64,000 bases of DNA from JAYPUA01 sp038133845 (GCA_038133845.1 JAYPUA010000004.1:80890-144889); one strand, 5' to 3'. Positions 42,788-52,271 are shown, counted from the stretch's first letter. Numbers and translations are program-made. Notes: a model not told the origin generated them from the letters alone.

Positions 42788-43774
42788 CCTTCCGGACTCG
42801 AACCTCCTCACATTCCCGAAGTCTCCAGGGACTACGTCCTCTGGGGACTCCTCGGGCTGGCTGGCGTAGTGCTGGTCGCCCTGAGCGTGTTGGATGTGGA
42901 GTGGACCCTGTGGTTGCATGAGCACCGGGACCCGGTCTTTGGAGAGTGGATGCGCCGGACCCTGTTTGAAGGAGACCTCCCGGGCGGAAGCGATCCGGCG
43001 ATCGTCTTCCTGCTGGTAGCGTTGGCGCTGTACCTGGTCGCCGGAAGACGTGCGGTCCCCGAAGGCCTCAAGGTCTGGAGACCGATGCTGACCTTTGTGA
43101 TCCTCGCCGCGCTCGCTGGAGCGTTGGGGCAGGTGCACGGGCTCAAGTGGGTGATTGGACGAGCCCGACCCTACGAAGTCTGGTCCGGGGACTGGCCCTA
43201 CACGGCCTGGTTCGAGTTCGGACCGCATTTTGTCACTGAAGGGATCTACTACGGCAGCTTCCCCAGCGGACACACGGCGGCGGTGCTCGCATTGCTGATT
43301 CCAGCCTACCTGCTCTGGTTTCATCCGCAACCTCGCTGGAGTCACAGGCTCAGTGCGGTTGTGCTGGGGCTGCTTGTCCTGGGCGGCGCAATCGCCATGG
43401 GCGCTGCCAGGGTCATGACGGCTCACCACTGGCTGAGCGACGGCCTCGGCATCATCTTCCCCACCTGGGCGCTCCTGCACTGGATTCACCACCACCTGCT
43501 GAAGGTCTCCCAGCAGCGATTCTATGTCCTTTTCAACGGCATCTATCCCAGCAGCGTCCCGGCCTACTGGGAACTTCGATTTGCCGGGTGGTGCTTCCTG
43601 CTGCTGCTGGGAGTGATGGCCATCTTTTTGGGAATGCGTTCCATTGCCTTCCAGGACCCTCCCATTCTTCTGGGGATGACTCCGGTGGGCGGGCTGTTCT
43701 CCGCGTGGGCCTTCACCCGGGCAAGAGACCTGTACGTGCAGGTCATGAGCGAATTTTTTGAACCAGTTCCGTGA
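42788..43774 (+). CDS. PAP2-family phosphatase, 5' end lost in gap
   Basis: A membrane phosphatase of the PAP2/PgpB/BcrC superfamily; 328 residues are visible from the gap onward, with about six hydrophobic segments. Motifs: KWVIGRARP, SFPSGHTAA and AARVMTAHHWLSDGLG, the three active-site blocks. Such enzymes dephosphorylate lipid phosphates, e.g. undecaprenyl or phosphatidylglycerol phosphate. The frame is open to the gap, so the true start is missing; an ATG at 42652 (MFRALVAAEATS) before the gap may be its beginning. The stop overlaps the next GTG start (GTGA). Confidence 0.85.
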   Translation, partial: PSGLEPPHIPEVSRDYVLWGLLGLAGVVLVALSVLDVEWTLWLHEHRDPVFGEWMRRTLFEGDLPGGSDPAIVFLLVALALYLVAGRRAVPEGLKVWRPMLTFVILAALAGALGQVHGLKWVIGRARPYEVWSGDWPYTAWFEFGPHFVTEGIYYGSFPSGHTAAVLALLIPAYLLWFHPQPRWSHRLSAVVLGLLVLGGAIAMGAARVMTAHHWLSDGLGIIFPTWALLHWIHHHLLKVSQQRFYVLFNGIYPSSVPAYWELRFAGWCFLLLLGVMAIFLGMRSIAFQDPPILLGMTPVGGLFSAWAFTRARDLYVQVMSEFFEPVP

Positions 43775-44916
43775 GCCCTTCCGCCCCCCTTTCCGAAGAC
43801 CTGCAGCAGGCTTCCCGCGCCTTGAGAGTCCGAGGAGCCCTGCGCCTGCTGCTGCTGCTGCTCCTTTTGGTCTTGGCGACCTGGGGGCTGGAGTCGGTGC
43901 AGGCGGACCTGCGTCTGGCCTCTCTGCTCTACGATGCTCAGCAGGGCTGGTACCTCTCGGAGGCTCAACCGTGGCGCTGGCTCTATCAGTGGGGCACCGT
44001 CCCGGGATTTCTCTTCATGCTTGGAGCGTGGTTCCTTTGGTACCGCGGATTTCAACACGAGCAATGGGCCCGCTGGCGGCCCTACCTGCTGACATATGCG
44101 CTGATTCCCATCCTCGGTGCCGGAATTCTGGTCAACGGGATTCTCAAGGAACACACCGGACGCCCAAGACCGCGTGAGGTCCAGCAGTTTGGCGGCCCCT
44201 GGACCTATCAACCACCGCTGACCCTCGGAGTTCCGGGCAAGGGACGTTCGTTCCCCTGCGGACACTGCACGATGGGGTTCGTGTTCAGCACCGGAGTGGT
44301 CTTTTGGAATCATTCCCGCAAGCTGGCGCTGGGTTTTCTGGGGCTGGGGCTGGGATACGGGGCGCTGATGAGCATGGCCCGCATGGCACAAGGAGGACAC
44401 TTCTTCACCGACGCGCTGTGGGCCCTGGGCAGCCTGTGGATCGTGATGCTGATCCTCTACGACTGGATCCTGCAGCCTCCCGTTGCCGAACAGCGGTTGC
44501 GCCCAATGACGTCTCAGGCCAAGCGGCGCCTCGGTGTAGGGCTGTTGGTTGCCTTGGGCGTGATGCTGGGGCTTTACCTGACGCGTCGCCCCTTCTATGA
44601 AGACCACATGCGCTCGCTGAAGGTTGCTCCCGGCGTGCAGCAGATCGAGATCCTCAGCTCGGTTGCCCCCGAGCACTGGAAGGTTCAGGAAGCCCCAGGA
44701 GATCAACTGGTTCTGGAGGTGGAAGCGCGTGGATTTGCACTTCCGGACTCGGATCATTATCTTGATTGGAAAATCCTTGAGCCGGAACCGATCCTGCGCC
44801 TTGAAGTCTTCACCCGGACCGAAGGATTCTTTGCCGAACTCGGTGAGCAGGCCCGGATCGAGGTCCCCCGGTCGCTGCTTTCGGAAACCCGCATCGCACT
44901 CACCTCCTCAGAATGA
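43771..44916 (+). CDS. PAP2-family phosphatase with C-terminal soluble domain
   Basis: A second PAP2 protein, 381 residues. Motifs: KEHTGRPRP, FPCGHCTMG (the usual SGH reads CGH) and SMARMAQGGHFFTDALW. After about six hydrophobic segments comes a C-terminal part of about 110 residues (THE region from KVAPGVQQIEI) that is predicted beta-rich and not part of the usual domain. The overall look is close to LpxE/PgpB-type lipid phosphatases. It is coupled on both sides: GTGA with the previous gene and ATGA with the next. Confidence 0.85.
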   Translation: MSPSAPLSEDLQQASRALRVRGALRLLLLLLLLVLATWGLESVQADLRLASLLYDAQQGWYLSEAQPWRWLYQWGTVPGFLFMLGAWFLWYRGFQHEQWARWRPYLLTYALIPILGAGILVNGILKEHTGRPRPREVQQFGGPWTYQPPLTLGVPGKGRSFPCGHCTMGFVFSTGVVFWNHSRKLALGFLGLGLGYGALMSMARMAQGGHFFTDALWALGSLWIVMLILYDWILQPPVAEQRLRPMTSQAKRRLGVGLLVALGVMLGLYLTRRPFYEDHMRSLKVAPGVQQIEILSSVAPEHWKVQEAPGDQLVLEVEARGFALPDSDHYLDWKILEPEPILRLEVFTRTEGFFAELGEQARIEVPRSLLSETRIALTSSE

Positions 44917-46133
44917 ACACCTCTGCTTTTTCCTTCCCGGATCTCCTGGTTCAGCAGTTGACTCACCAGGGAATTGCTGAGCAAAGCGCCGAGTGGGTGG
45001 CCCTCGGCCTGGCGCTCAGTGCACTGCTCTTGTTGGCGTGGTCTGTTCATTTGGTGCTACGCAAAGTACTCCTGAAGGGGCTCGGACAGCTGGTCCGGAA
45101 CACCGCAGTTGACTGGGACGACATCCTCTTTGAGGAAAAGGTTTTCCTGCACCTGCTCCGACTGTTGCCCTACGCGCTGGCCTACGCGCTGCGGGTCGCG
45201 TTTCTCGGAGCAGAAGCGTGGATCCTGCCCGGAGTCACGGTCCTCCTGCAGCTGCTGCTGCTGCTGCAATCGGTGCTGCTGCTCAACGCTCTGCTCTCTT
45301 CAGTGCTGCGGCTCTACCAGCGGACCGCTCTGGCTCGTCGCATTCCCGGAACCAGCTTCGTGCAGGTGCTCAAGCTGTTGCTCTACTTCTTCGGGGCGAT
45401 CCTTGCGCTGGCGCTGCTTCTGAACAAGTCTCCGCTGTATCTGATCAGCGGGCTCGGTGCGCTGACGGCCGTTCTGTTGCTGGTCTTCAAGGACACCGTG
45501 ATGGGCTTTGTTGCCGGAGTTCAGCTCATCGCCAACCGGATGGTGATGCCCGGAGACTGGATTGAGATGCCCAAGTACGGTGCAGATGGGGACGTTCTGG
45601 AGGTTGCCCTGACCACGGTCAAGGTGCAGAACTGGGACAAGACCATCACCACCATTCCCACCTACGCCCTGATCAGCGACTCGTTCAAGAACTGGCGGGG
45701 CATGAGCGAATCCGGAGGGCGTCGCATCAAGCGCTCTCTGCGGCTGGACCTGCAGTCGGTGAGGTTTTGCGATGAGGCCTTGCTGGACCGCTTGCAGTCT
45801 CTGCCGTTGCTCTCCGAATATCTGAAGGCCAAGCGTGAAGATGTGGTTCGCCGTCCGGACCCTTCACGCGCGCTGACCAACCTGGGAACCTTCCGGGCCT
45901 ACGCCCTGGCCTACCTGAGAGCGCACCCGATGATCCGCCAGGACATGACCTTGCTGGTCCGGCAGCTTGCTCCCGGAGAGCATGGGGTGCCGCTGGAGAT
46001 CTACGCTTTCTGCTCGGACACCGCCTGGGCGAACTATGAAGGGGTCATGGCGGACATCTTTGACCACCTCTTTGCGATGGTCCCGGAATTCCAACTCCGG
46101 CTCTACCAGCGAGACCTTCCTCAATTGGCCTGA
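44913..46133 (+). CDS. ybdG: mechanosensitive channel, YbdG type
   Basis: A 406-residue MscS-superfamily channel that releases osmolytes on membrane tension. The N-terminal part has about five hydrophobic segments. The pore helix and beta domain include GDWIEMPKYGADGDV, TTVKVQNWDKTITTIPTYALISDSFKNWRGM and SGGRRIKRSL. These match E. coli YbdG (miniconductance channel) almost word for word in my memory. It follows the PAP2 gene with ATGA overlap. Confidence 0.93.
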   Translation: MNTSAFSFPDLLVQQLTHQGIAEQSAEWVALGLALSALLLLAWSVHLVLRKVLLKGLGQLVRNTAVDWDDILFEEKVFLHLLRLLPYALAYALRVAFLGAEAWILPGVTVLLQLLLLLQSVLLLNALLSSVLRLYQRTALARRIPGTSFVQVLKLLLYFFGAILALALLLNKSPLYLISGLGALTAVLLLVFKDTVMGFVAGVQLIANRMVMPGDWIEMPKYGADGDVLEVALTTVKVQNWDKTITTIPTYALISDSFKNWRGMSESGGRRIKRSLRLDLQSVRFCDEALLDRLQSLPLLSEYLKAKREDVVRRPDPSRALTNLGTFRAYALAYLRAHPMIRQDMTLLVRQLAPGEHGVPLEIYAFCSDTAWANYEGVMADIFDHLFAMVPEFQLRLYQRDLPQLA

Positions 46134-46136
46134 GCC

Positions 46137-47090
46137 ATGTTTCCTGCCAGCGGGCACGCCACGCCAGCCGCAGGGCTGCCCATCGTTCACAACCCTCATT
46201 ACGATGTCCCCGACTGGGACCGGGAGCACCGCTTCCCGATGAGCAAGTTCACTCTGCTTCGAGAGTACCTGCTCCGGGAGACCATCATCCGTCCGGAGCA
46301 GCTGCGAATCCCGAAGATGGTCGACCGCGCGATCCTGCAAGGCGTGCATGTTCCGGAATACATTGAGGCGTTTGTGACTGGGACCTTGGACCGCAAGGCC
46401 TTGCGGAGGATCGGACTCCCCTGGACCGTGGCGCTGGTGCGGCGTACGCTGACCGCTGCCGGAGGGACTCTGCTCGCCGCGCGGCTGGCTCTTCAATACG
46501 GCATCGCCTGCAATTCCGGAGGCGGCACTCATCATGCTTTCCCTGATTTTGGATCGGGCTTTTGCATCTTCAACGATGTCTCGGTGGCCATTCGTTTGCT
46601 GCAGCAAGAGGGGCAGGTGCACCGGGTGCTGATTGTCGATTTGGATGTTCACCAAGGTGATGGCACGGCCTGGATTCATCAGAGCGAACCCAACGTGTTC
46701 ACCTTCTCCATGCACTGTCAGGCCAACTTCCCGTTCCGCAAGCAGCAGAGTGATCTGGATGTGCCCCTGGAGGTTGGGCTGGAGGACGAGGCCTACCTGA
46801 AGGAGCTGGGCTCCCGGCTTCCGGATCTAGTGGCCGCGTTCAAACCGGGCCTGGTCATGTACAACGCCGGCGCCGACCCGCATCGTGACGATCCGTTGGG
46901 CAAGCTCTGCCTGACTTCGGAGGGCCTCTATCAGCGAGACCTGTTTGTGTTCCGAACCTGTGCCCGGGCGGGAGTCCCTGTGGCCTCGGTGATCGGCGGA
47001 GGCTACAGCACGGATGTCCCGGCGCTTGCACGCAGGCATGCCATCGTTCATCAGGCCGCCAGTACCGTCTTTCGAGAATTTCACCTATGA
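46137..47090 (+). CDS. histone-deacetylase-family amidohydrolase
   Basis: A 317-residue zinc amidohydrolase of the class II/IV bacterial HDAC type, removing acetyl groups from proteins or small amines. Active-site blocks: GGGTHHAF (His pair), VDLDVHQGDGT (Asp-His Zn ligands) and YNAGADPHRDDPLG (Asp ligand). VIGGGY near the end provides the stabilising Tyr. Starts 3 bases after the channel gene; its stop overlaps the photolyase start (ATGA). Substrate unknown. Confidence 0.9.
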   Translation: MFPASGHATPAAGLPIVHNPHYDVPDWDREHRFPMSKFTLLREYLLRETIIRPEQLRIPKMVDRAILQGVHVPEYIEAFVTGTLDRKALRRIGLPWTVALVRRTLTAAGGTLLAARLALQYGIACNSGGGTHHAFPDFGSGFCIFNDVSVAIRLLQQEGQVHRVLIVDLDVHQGDGTAWIHQSEPNVFTFSMHCQANFPFRKQQSDLDVPLEVGLEDEAYLKELGSRLPDLVAAFKPGLVMYNAGADPHRDDPLGKLCLTSEGLYQRDLFVFRTCARAGVPVASVIGGGYSTDVPALARRHAIVHQAASTVFREFHL

Positions 47091-48508
47091 GTTCAAAAAC
47101 GTCCGGAAATGCCATCCTGTGGTTTCGCAACGACCTGCGTCTGCACGACCACCCTGCGCTCCAGGCGGCCTCTCGACACCCCCAACTGCTCCCAGTGTAC
47201 TGCTTCGACCCCCGAAGCTTCGAGGCAACGGAGTTCGGATTTCCCAAGACCGGAGCTCACCGGGCCAAGTTTCAGCGAGAAGGTGTCCTCGACCTCAGAG
47301 ACTCCCTGCGTCGGCTGGGCTCGGACCTGCTGATTCGCTTGGGCGAGCCGGAGGTGGTGATTCCGGAGCTGGCTCGGCAGGTCAACGCCGAGGTGGTCTA
47401 CGCCAATGCCGAGATTGCCTACGACGAGGCGATGGTCGAGCAGCAGCTGGCCAAGTCGCTGAACGCGACGGAGATCCAGCTCTACGAAGGCAACCAGCTG
47501 TATCTCGAGTCGGAGTTGCCCTTCACGGTGCAGCAGCTCCCGGACGTCTTCGGACAGTTTCGCCGCTCGGTCGAGAAGCACTGCCGGATCGGACGTCCGC
47601 TTCCACCGCCCAAAGCGCTCCCGTCCCTTCCTGCAGAGTTGGACCTGGGAGACCTTCCTTCCTGGAAGGAGCTGGGGCTGGCCGAGCCCGTCGAGGAGAC
47701 CCGGGCAGTCCTGAACTTCTCCGGAGGAGAAACCGCAGGGCGACAACGTCTGCAGGAATACTTCTGGGAGAAGCAGTTGCTGAGCCGCTATAAGGAGACC
47801 CGCAACGGGATGCTCGGAGCGGATTATTCCAGCAAGTTCTCTCCGTGGCTGGCGACCGGGTGCCTCTCGCCACGCTGGATCCATGCCGAGATTCGCCGCT
47901 ACGAGGCCAAGGTCGCCCGCAACGACTCCACCTACTGGATGATCTTTGAGTTGCTCTGGCGGGAGTACTTCCGCTGGGTCGCCCGCAAGTACGGCACCCG
48001 GCTGTTTCGTCTGGGGGGCATCCGGAACTACCTCAGCGATGGCGGCGTGGATGAGCTGTTCACAACCTGGTGCATCGGACGCACCGGCATCCCCTTGATC
48101 GATGCCAACATGCGTGAACTGGCCACTACCGGGTTCATGTCCAATCGAGGACGGCAGAACGTGGCGAGCTTCCTCGTCCGGGACCTCCGGCAGGACTGGC
48201 GAGCCGGAGCCGAGTGGTTTCAGAGCCTGCTGATCGACTATGACGTCTGCAGCAACTGGGGAAACTGGAACTACGTGGCCGGCATCGGGAACGATCCCCG
48301 GGAGAACCGGACCTTCAACATCATGGCTCAGGCGCAGCGCTACGACGCTCGCGGGGAGTACGTCAAGCACTGGCTCCCGGAGCTGCAGGACGTTCCTCCT
48401 GCCGAGGTCCACCGACTGGTCGGCTTCACGCCTCAGGAGCGTCAGGCGCGCGGAATCGAGTATCCCGATCCGGTCATCCTGCATCCTGCCTGGAGAAAGC
48501 ACCTGTGA
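47087..48508 (+). CDS. cryptochrome DASH (photolyase family)
   Basis: A 473-residue CRY-DASH protein with FAD and an MTHF antenna, which repairs UV dimers in single-stranded DNA or senses blue light. The N-terminal photolyase domain is LWFRNDLRLHDHPAL. The FAD domain contains SSKFSPWLATGCLSPRWIHAEI and TGIPLIDANMRELATTGFMSNRGRQNVASFL. WFQSLLIDYDVCSNWGNWNYVAGIGNDPR is the DASH hallmark. It is embedded in a run of overlapping genes, coupled upstream and downstream. Confidence 0.95.
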   Translation: MSSKTSGNAILWFRNDLRLHDHPALQAASRHPQLLPVYCFDPRSFEATEFGFPKTGAHRAKFQREGVLDLRDSLRRLGSDLLIRLGEPEVVIPELARQVNAEVVYANAEIAYDEAMVEQQLAKSLNATEIQLYEGNQLYLESELPFTVQQLPDVFGQFRRSVEKHCRIGRPLPPPKALPSLPAELDLGDLPSWKELGLAEPVEETRAVLNFSGGETAGRQRLQEYFWEKQLLSRYKETRNGMLGADYSSKFSPWLATGCLSPRWIHAEIRRYEAKVARNDSTYWMIFELLWREYFRWVARKYGTRLFRLGGIRNYLSDGGVDELFTTWCIGRTGIPLIDANMRELATTGFMSNRGRQNVASFLVRDLRQDWRAGAEWFQSLLIDYDVCSNWGNWNYVAGIGNDPRENRTFNIMAQAQRYDARGEYVKHWLPELQDVPPAEVHRLVGFTPQERQARGIEYPDPVILHPAWRKHL

Positions 48509-49248
48509 GCTTCAAGGACCGGTTCTCCCGGCAGGCGGCGACCTATGCGGCGCATCGGCCTCGGTATCCGGATTCCCTCTTTGCCTTTCTGCATGCTGCG
48601 CTCCCGCGCCACGAGCTGGCCTGGGATGCCGGAACCGGAAACGGCCAGGCCGCCCAGGGGCTGGCGTCGTCTTTCCGGGAGGTTGTCGCCAGCGATCCCA
48701 GCCCCCGCCAGCTGCAAAATGCCCAGGCTCCCGAGAACGTGCGCTTCATGCAAGCGGCAGAGGAGCTGCCGGAGCTTTCTCCCGGAACGGTCGACCTGAT
48801 CACGGTGGCCCAGGCCCTCCACTGGTTCGACCAAGAGCGCTTTTATGCCGAGGTGCGACGGGTGCTCCATCCCCAAGGCGGCCTGGCCTGCTGGACCTAC
48901 AACCTGCCCCGCTTCACTCCGGGGGTGGACAAGCTGGTAGATCGGTTTTACCATGAGCAAGTTGGAGCGTTCTGGGATGCGGAGCGACGTTTGGTGGAGA
49001 CCGCCTATGCCACCTTGGACTTTCCCTTTGCAGAAGAGCCGGTTCCAGACTTTGAGATCCGGACCTCTTGGACGCTTGAGCACCTGCTGGGCTACCTGCG
49101 AAGTTGGTCGGCAACCTGGAACTTCTTCCAGGCCCACGGGGTGGATCCGGTGATCGAATGGGAACCCCGGCTCCTTGAGGCCTGGGGCACTCCGGAGACG
49201 CCGCGGGAAGGGCGTTGGCCGCTGACCGTCAGGCTGGGGCGACCGTGA
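48505..49248 (+). CDS. class I SAM-dependent methyltransferase
   Basis: A 247-residue methyltransferase with motif I WDAGTGNGQAAQGLA, the acidic residue in ASDPSP, and motif IV LITVAQALHWFD. It resembles the trans-aconitate/UbiE-like small-molecule group often encoded beside photolyases. Start GTG overlaps the photolyase stop (GTGA). Substrate unknown. Confidence 0.86.
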   Translation: MSFKDRFSRQAATYAAHRPRYPDSLFAFLHAALPRHELAWDAGTGNGQAAQGLASSFREVVASDPSPRQLQNAQAPENVRFMQAAEELPELSPGTVDLITVAQALHWFDQERFYAEVRRVLHPQGGLACWTYNLPRFTPGVDKLVDRFYHEQVGAFWDAERRLVETAYATLDFPFAEEPVPDFEIRTSWTLEHLLGYLRSWSATWNFFQAHGVDPVIEWEPRLLEAWGTPETPREGRWPLTVRLGRP

Positions 49249-49454
49249 GTGCCAATCAGTGGCTGATCGTACTCGCCGGAGTGGTGGGCGTCGCGGCCTC
49301 CGGGTACGAGCTGCTCCGACGCTATCAGCGCTGGAAGGCCGAGCCGACCGAGCAAAACGAGCAGGAGATGGACCGCATGGCGCGACTGACCCTGGTCTTC
49401 GTCGCGCTGGTGGCCAGCGTCTGGCTGGGGATCCCCGACATCCTCGGCTCTTGA
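49245..49454 (+). CDS. small membrane protein
   Basis: A 69-residue protein with two hydrophobic segments (about 5-22 and 47-65) separated by a charged loop (RRYQRWKAEPTEQNEQEMDR). No recognised family. The GTG overlaps the methyltransferase stop (GTGA) and decides the start over a longer frame inside that gene. Confidence 0.68.
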   Translation: MSANQWLIVLAGVVGVAASGYELLRRYQRWKAEPTEQNEQEMDRMARLTLVFVALVASVWLGIPDILGS

Positions 49455-49486
49455 GCAATCGCTCACCTTAAAAACAGGAGGGAATC

Positions 49487-49741
49487 ATGGGCACCACTCT
49501 GCTCAAGCATTTTCCCGTGCAAGACCTGAAGCTGGTCTATCAGGTGCTGCACCGGAATCTCAAGCACGAACCCGAGCTTTGGGATTCCAAACTGCTGGAA
49601 CAGCTTCAGATGGAGTTGCGGCAGCAGGCTCATCAGCAGGGCTACGACACTTCGGTTCACTTGGAGTGGGAGCGTTTTCTGCACAACGAGCCCCGGCACA
49701 TCCACCCGCGCTTCAAGGTCTACGAAGGCGGACTGGCCTGA
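49487..49741 (+). CDS. small hypothetical protein
   Basis: An 84-residue soluble, His- and Gln-rich protein (LLKHFPVQDLKLVYQVLH...). I do not recognise it. A strong ribosome-binding site AGGAGGG is 4 bases before the ATG. Confidence 0.68.
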   Translation: MGTTLLKHFPVQDLKLVYQVLHRNLKHEPELWDSKLLEQLQMELRQQAHQQGYDTSVHLEWERFLHNEPRHIHPRFKVYEGGLA

Positions 49742-49785
49742 ACCTCTTTCCGGCGGGGACCGCGCCGTTTTCCTGGAAAACCCGC

Positions 49786-51183
49786 ATGCGTTCCCGCCCT
49801 CTCTCCCGCTTCACCCGCTTCGGTTATGCCAGCGCAGAAACCGGCATCAACGCGGTTGAAATCCTCCTCCGACTCTACCTCCTGAGCTTCTACACCGACG
49901 CCGTGGGCCTTGATCCGCTCTGGGCTGGGCTTGCCGGATTCCTCGGGTTGCTTTGGGACGCGGTGACCGATCCGCTGATGGGCACCCTCTCGGATCGCAC
50001 TCGGCCGCGGTTGGGAGGACGCCGGGTTTATCTCCTCTGGGGCTCCGTGCTGCTTGCCGGCTCACTGGTGCTACTCTTTGCGCCTCCGGCCCTGGAGTCT
50101 CAGGGGGCACGCTTTCTCTGGCTGCTGGGGGCCTACATGCTGCTGAACACCGCCCTGACCGTGCTCTCGGTGCCCTACATGGCCATGGCTTCGGAGTTGA
50201 CTGAAGACCGAAACGAGCGCTCCGTGCTCTTTGCGCTCAGGTTCGCCTTCGGAAACGTCGGGGCGATCGTGGCCGCCGGCCTTCCTGGAGTTCTGCTGGC
50301 CGGAGCCGAGGAGGGGCAAGCGCAAGTCGTCGCCATGACTCGGGCCGGGCTGGTCATCGGCGCGCTGGTGCTGCTCACCTCCCTGCTTGCCTGGAGGGCG
50401 ACCCGGAACGCTGAACCCGAGGCCGCTGCCGCCTCGTCCCAGCCGCTGATCCGGCAACTGCGCGAAGCGCTCCGCAACCCGGCTTTTGGGCCGCTGCTGG
50501 GGGCCTACGTGATCGCCACATTCGGGGTCTCCATCAACTCCACCCTGGCTCGCTACTACTACCTCTACCGCCTCCGCTTCACGGAAGAGCAGGTCGGGCT
50601 GTTGCTGGCGACCTTCATGCTGATCCTGACCCTCTCCCTCGTCGGTTGGGTCAAGGCCTCGGAGCGTTTGGGAAAGCTGAAGCCGCTCCTCTGGGGCGTC
50701 TCCTTGCTCGGATTGGGAACCAGCCTGACCTACCCGTTCTTTCCGGCAGAGAGCTTCTGGCTCACCTTGATCGTTGCCGGAGGTGTGCTGGGGGCGTGTG
50801 TCGGATCGGTGGTTCTGCTGGACTCGATCCTCACGGACGTGATCGACTACGACCAGCTCCGCTCCGGAGCGTCGCGGGCCGGGGTCTACTTTGGGGTCTG
50901 GCGTTTTGCCTCAAAGACTGCGAGAGCGGCCGCCTTCTTTGGCACCGGGAGCGTGCTCTCGGCGATCGGCTTCGTGCCCAACACGGAGCAGACTCCGGAG
51001 GTCTCCGAGGCGCTGGCCTGGCTGTTTGGTCCCGGGGTTGGAGGCTTCCTGCTGCTGGCCGCCTTGCTGCTGGTGCGCTACCGCTTCTCCGATGCCAAGC
51101 AACGGCAGGTCAAGCGTCTTCTGGAACGACGCCTTCACCGTCTGGAGACGTCTCCCGGAGTTTCTCCAAGAGCTGAAGCCTGA
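49786..51183 (+). CDS. MFS/GPH-family cation-coupled transporter
   Basis: A 465-residue, 12-helix carrier of the glycoside-pentoside-hexuronide:cation symporter branch (MFS_2). Marks: FYTDAVGLDPLWAGLAGFLGLLWDAVTDPLMGTLSDRTR, NTALTVLSVPYMAMASEL and DVIDYDQLRSGASRAGVYFGVW near helix 11. Sugars, betaines or other osmolytes are possible. The ATG at 49786 starts a short basic N-terminus; the longer frame upstream overlaps the previous gene. Its 3' end overlaps the convergent rsmD gene by 74 bases. Confidence 0.87.
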   Translation: MRSRPLSRFTRFGYASAETGINAVEILLRLYLLSFYTDAVGLDPLWAGLAGFLGLLWDAVTDPLMGTLSDRTRPRLGGRRVYLLWGSVLLAGSLVLLFAPPALESQGARFLWLLGAYMLLNTALTVLSVPYMAMASELTEDRNERSVLFALRFAFGNVGAIVAAGLPGVLLAGAEEGQAQVVAMTRAGLVIGALVLLTSLLAWRATRNAEPEAAAASSQPLIRQLREALRNPAFGPLLGAYVIATFGVSINSTLARYYYLYRLRFTEEQVGLLLATFMLILTLSLVGWVKASERLGKLKPLLWGVSLLGLGTSLTYPFFPAESFWLTLIVAGGVLGACVGSVVLLDSILTDVIDYDQLRSGASRAGVYFGVWRFASKTARAAAFFGTGSVLSAIGFVPNTEQTPEVSEALAWLFGPGVGGFLLLAALLLVRYRFSDAKQRQVKRLLERRLHRLETSPGVSPRAEA

Positions 51184-51715
51184 CCGATCCGTAACGCTTT
51201 TCCCGGCGCAGAATCAGAGAGCTTGGAAACTTGAACGCTTTTGTTTCCGGAGACTCGACCACCACCCATGACCCCCCCGGGATCTCCTCCGAAGAGGCGA
51301 CCTGCGGGAGCAGGCGCTCATAGAGTTCAGACTCGTAAGGAGGGTCACAGAAGATCACACAGATGTGGTGCTCCGGGTTGCGGAATTTGGGGAGCCAGAC
51401 CTCGGCCCGGGCGTGCACCAACTGGGCTTCGCAGGCCTCCAGCCTCAGTGCCTCCAGGTTGCGTTTGAGCACGGAGGCGTGCTTCCGGGAGGCCTCCACC
51501 AGCCAGGCCTTCCGGGCACCACGGCTCAGGGCTTCCAGCCCCAGGGCACCACTTCCGGAAAACAGGTCGAGCACCCACTTGTCTTGCCACTGCAGGGCAT
51601 GATCGAGCATGCTGAACAGTGCCTCTCTCACCCGGTCGGTTGTTGGACGCACGCCACGTCCTTCGGGGACCTGAAGTCGTCGTCCGCGATGACGTCCGGA
51701 GATGATGCGAATCAT
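51110..51715 (-). CDS. rsmD: 16S rRNA (guanine966-N2)-methyltransferase
   Basis: A 201-residue RsmD. The N-terminus MIRIISGRHRGRRLQVP and VRPTTDRVREALFSML are diagnostic, followed by the SAM motif LDLFSGSGALGLEALSRGA and the catalytic FCDPPYE. It methylates G966 of 16S rRNA. The ATG at 51715 is set by homology; a longer frame to 51847 would run through folK. Its C-terminal coding end overlaps the convergent transporter gene. Confidence 0.93.
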   Translation of the reverse strand: MIRIISGRHRGRRLQVPEGRGVRPTTDRVREALFSMLDHALQWQDKWVLDLFSGSGALGLEALSRGARKAWLVEASRKHASVLKRNLEALRLEACEAQLVHARAEVWLPKFRNPEHHICVIFCDPPYESELYERLLPQVASSEEIPGGSWVVVESPETKAFKFPSSLILRREKRYGSVRLQLLEKLRETSPDGEGVVPEDA

Positions 51716-51731
51716 GAATGCAGGAGTTGGT

Positions 51732-52271
51732 GTGGAGTACGTTTTTTTGGGCCTGGGCAGCAACCTGGGAGATCGGTCCGGATTTCTTGCCCAAGCCCGG
51801 CAGGCACTGCAGGAGCTGCCGCTGGGGGACTTCCGGGAGTCTCCCATCTACGAGAGCGATCCGCTCGCCGGAATGCGGCAACCGCCCTACCTGAACCAGG
51901 TGGTCTCAGGCCGCACGGAGTTGGAGGCCTCGGCACTGCTTGAGGCCTGCCTGCAGATCGAGAACGTGCTGGGCCGGACCCGCACGGAGCGCTGGGGCTC
52001 GCGGACCATCGACATCGACATTCTTGCCTACGGGCGCTCCGTGATCCACCAGCCCCACCTGCAGGTTCCACATCCAGAGATGGAACGGCGCAGCTTTGTG
52101 CTGCTACCGATGAGCCTCCTGTCTCCGGAGTGGACGCATCCACGCTCAGGACGCTCCATCGAGCAACTCTGGGACGCGTGGCAGCAGCAATTCTCCGATC
52201 CGAGGCCTCGAGAGTGGCCTGTCCCAAGCTTCGTTCCAGAGCCTAACACCTCCGCCTCCGGACGCAATTGA
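51732..52271 (+). CDS. folK: 2-amino-4-hydroxy-6-hydroxymethyldihydropteridine pyrophosphokinase
   Basis: A 179-residue HPPK of folate synthesis, which transfers pyrophosphate from ATP to 6-hydroxymethyl-dihydropterin. Motifs: VFLGLGSNLGDR, PPYLNQVV, GRTRTERWGSRTIDIDILAYG and VPHPEMERRSFVLLPM. A GTG at 51732 has GGAG 5 bases upstream and begins just before the conserved strand, so it is preferred over ATGs at 51702, 51705 and 51714. It is divergent from rsmD with a 16-base space. Confidence 0.94.
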   Translation: MEYVFLGLGSNLGDRSGFLAQARQALQELPLGDFRESPIYESDPLAGMRQPPYLNQVVSGRTELEASALLEACLQIENVLGRTRTERWGSRTIDIDILAYGRSVIHQPHLQVPHPEMERRSFVLLPMSLLSPEWTHPRSGRSIEQLWDAWQQQFSDPRPREWPVPSFVPEPNTSASGRN

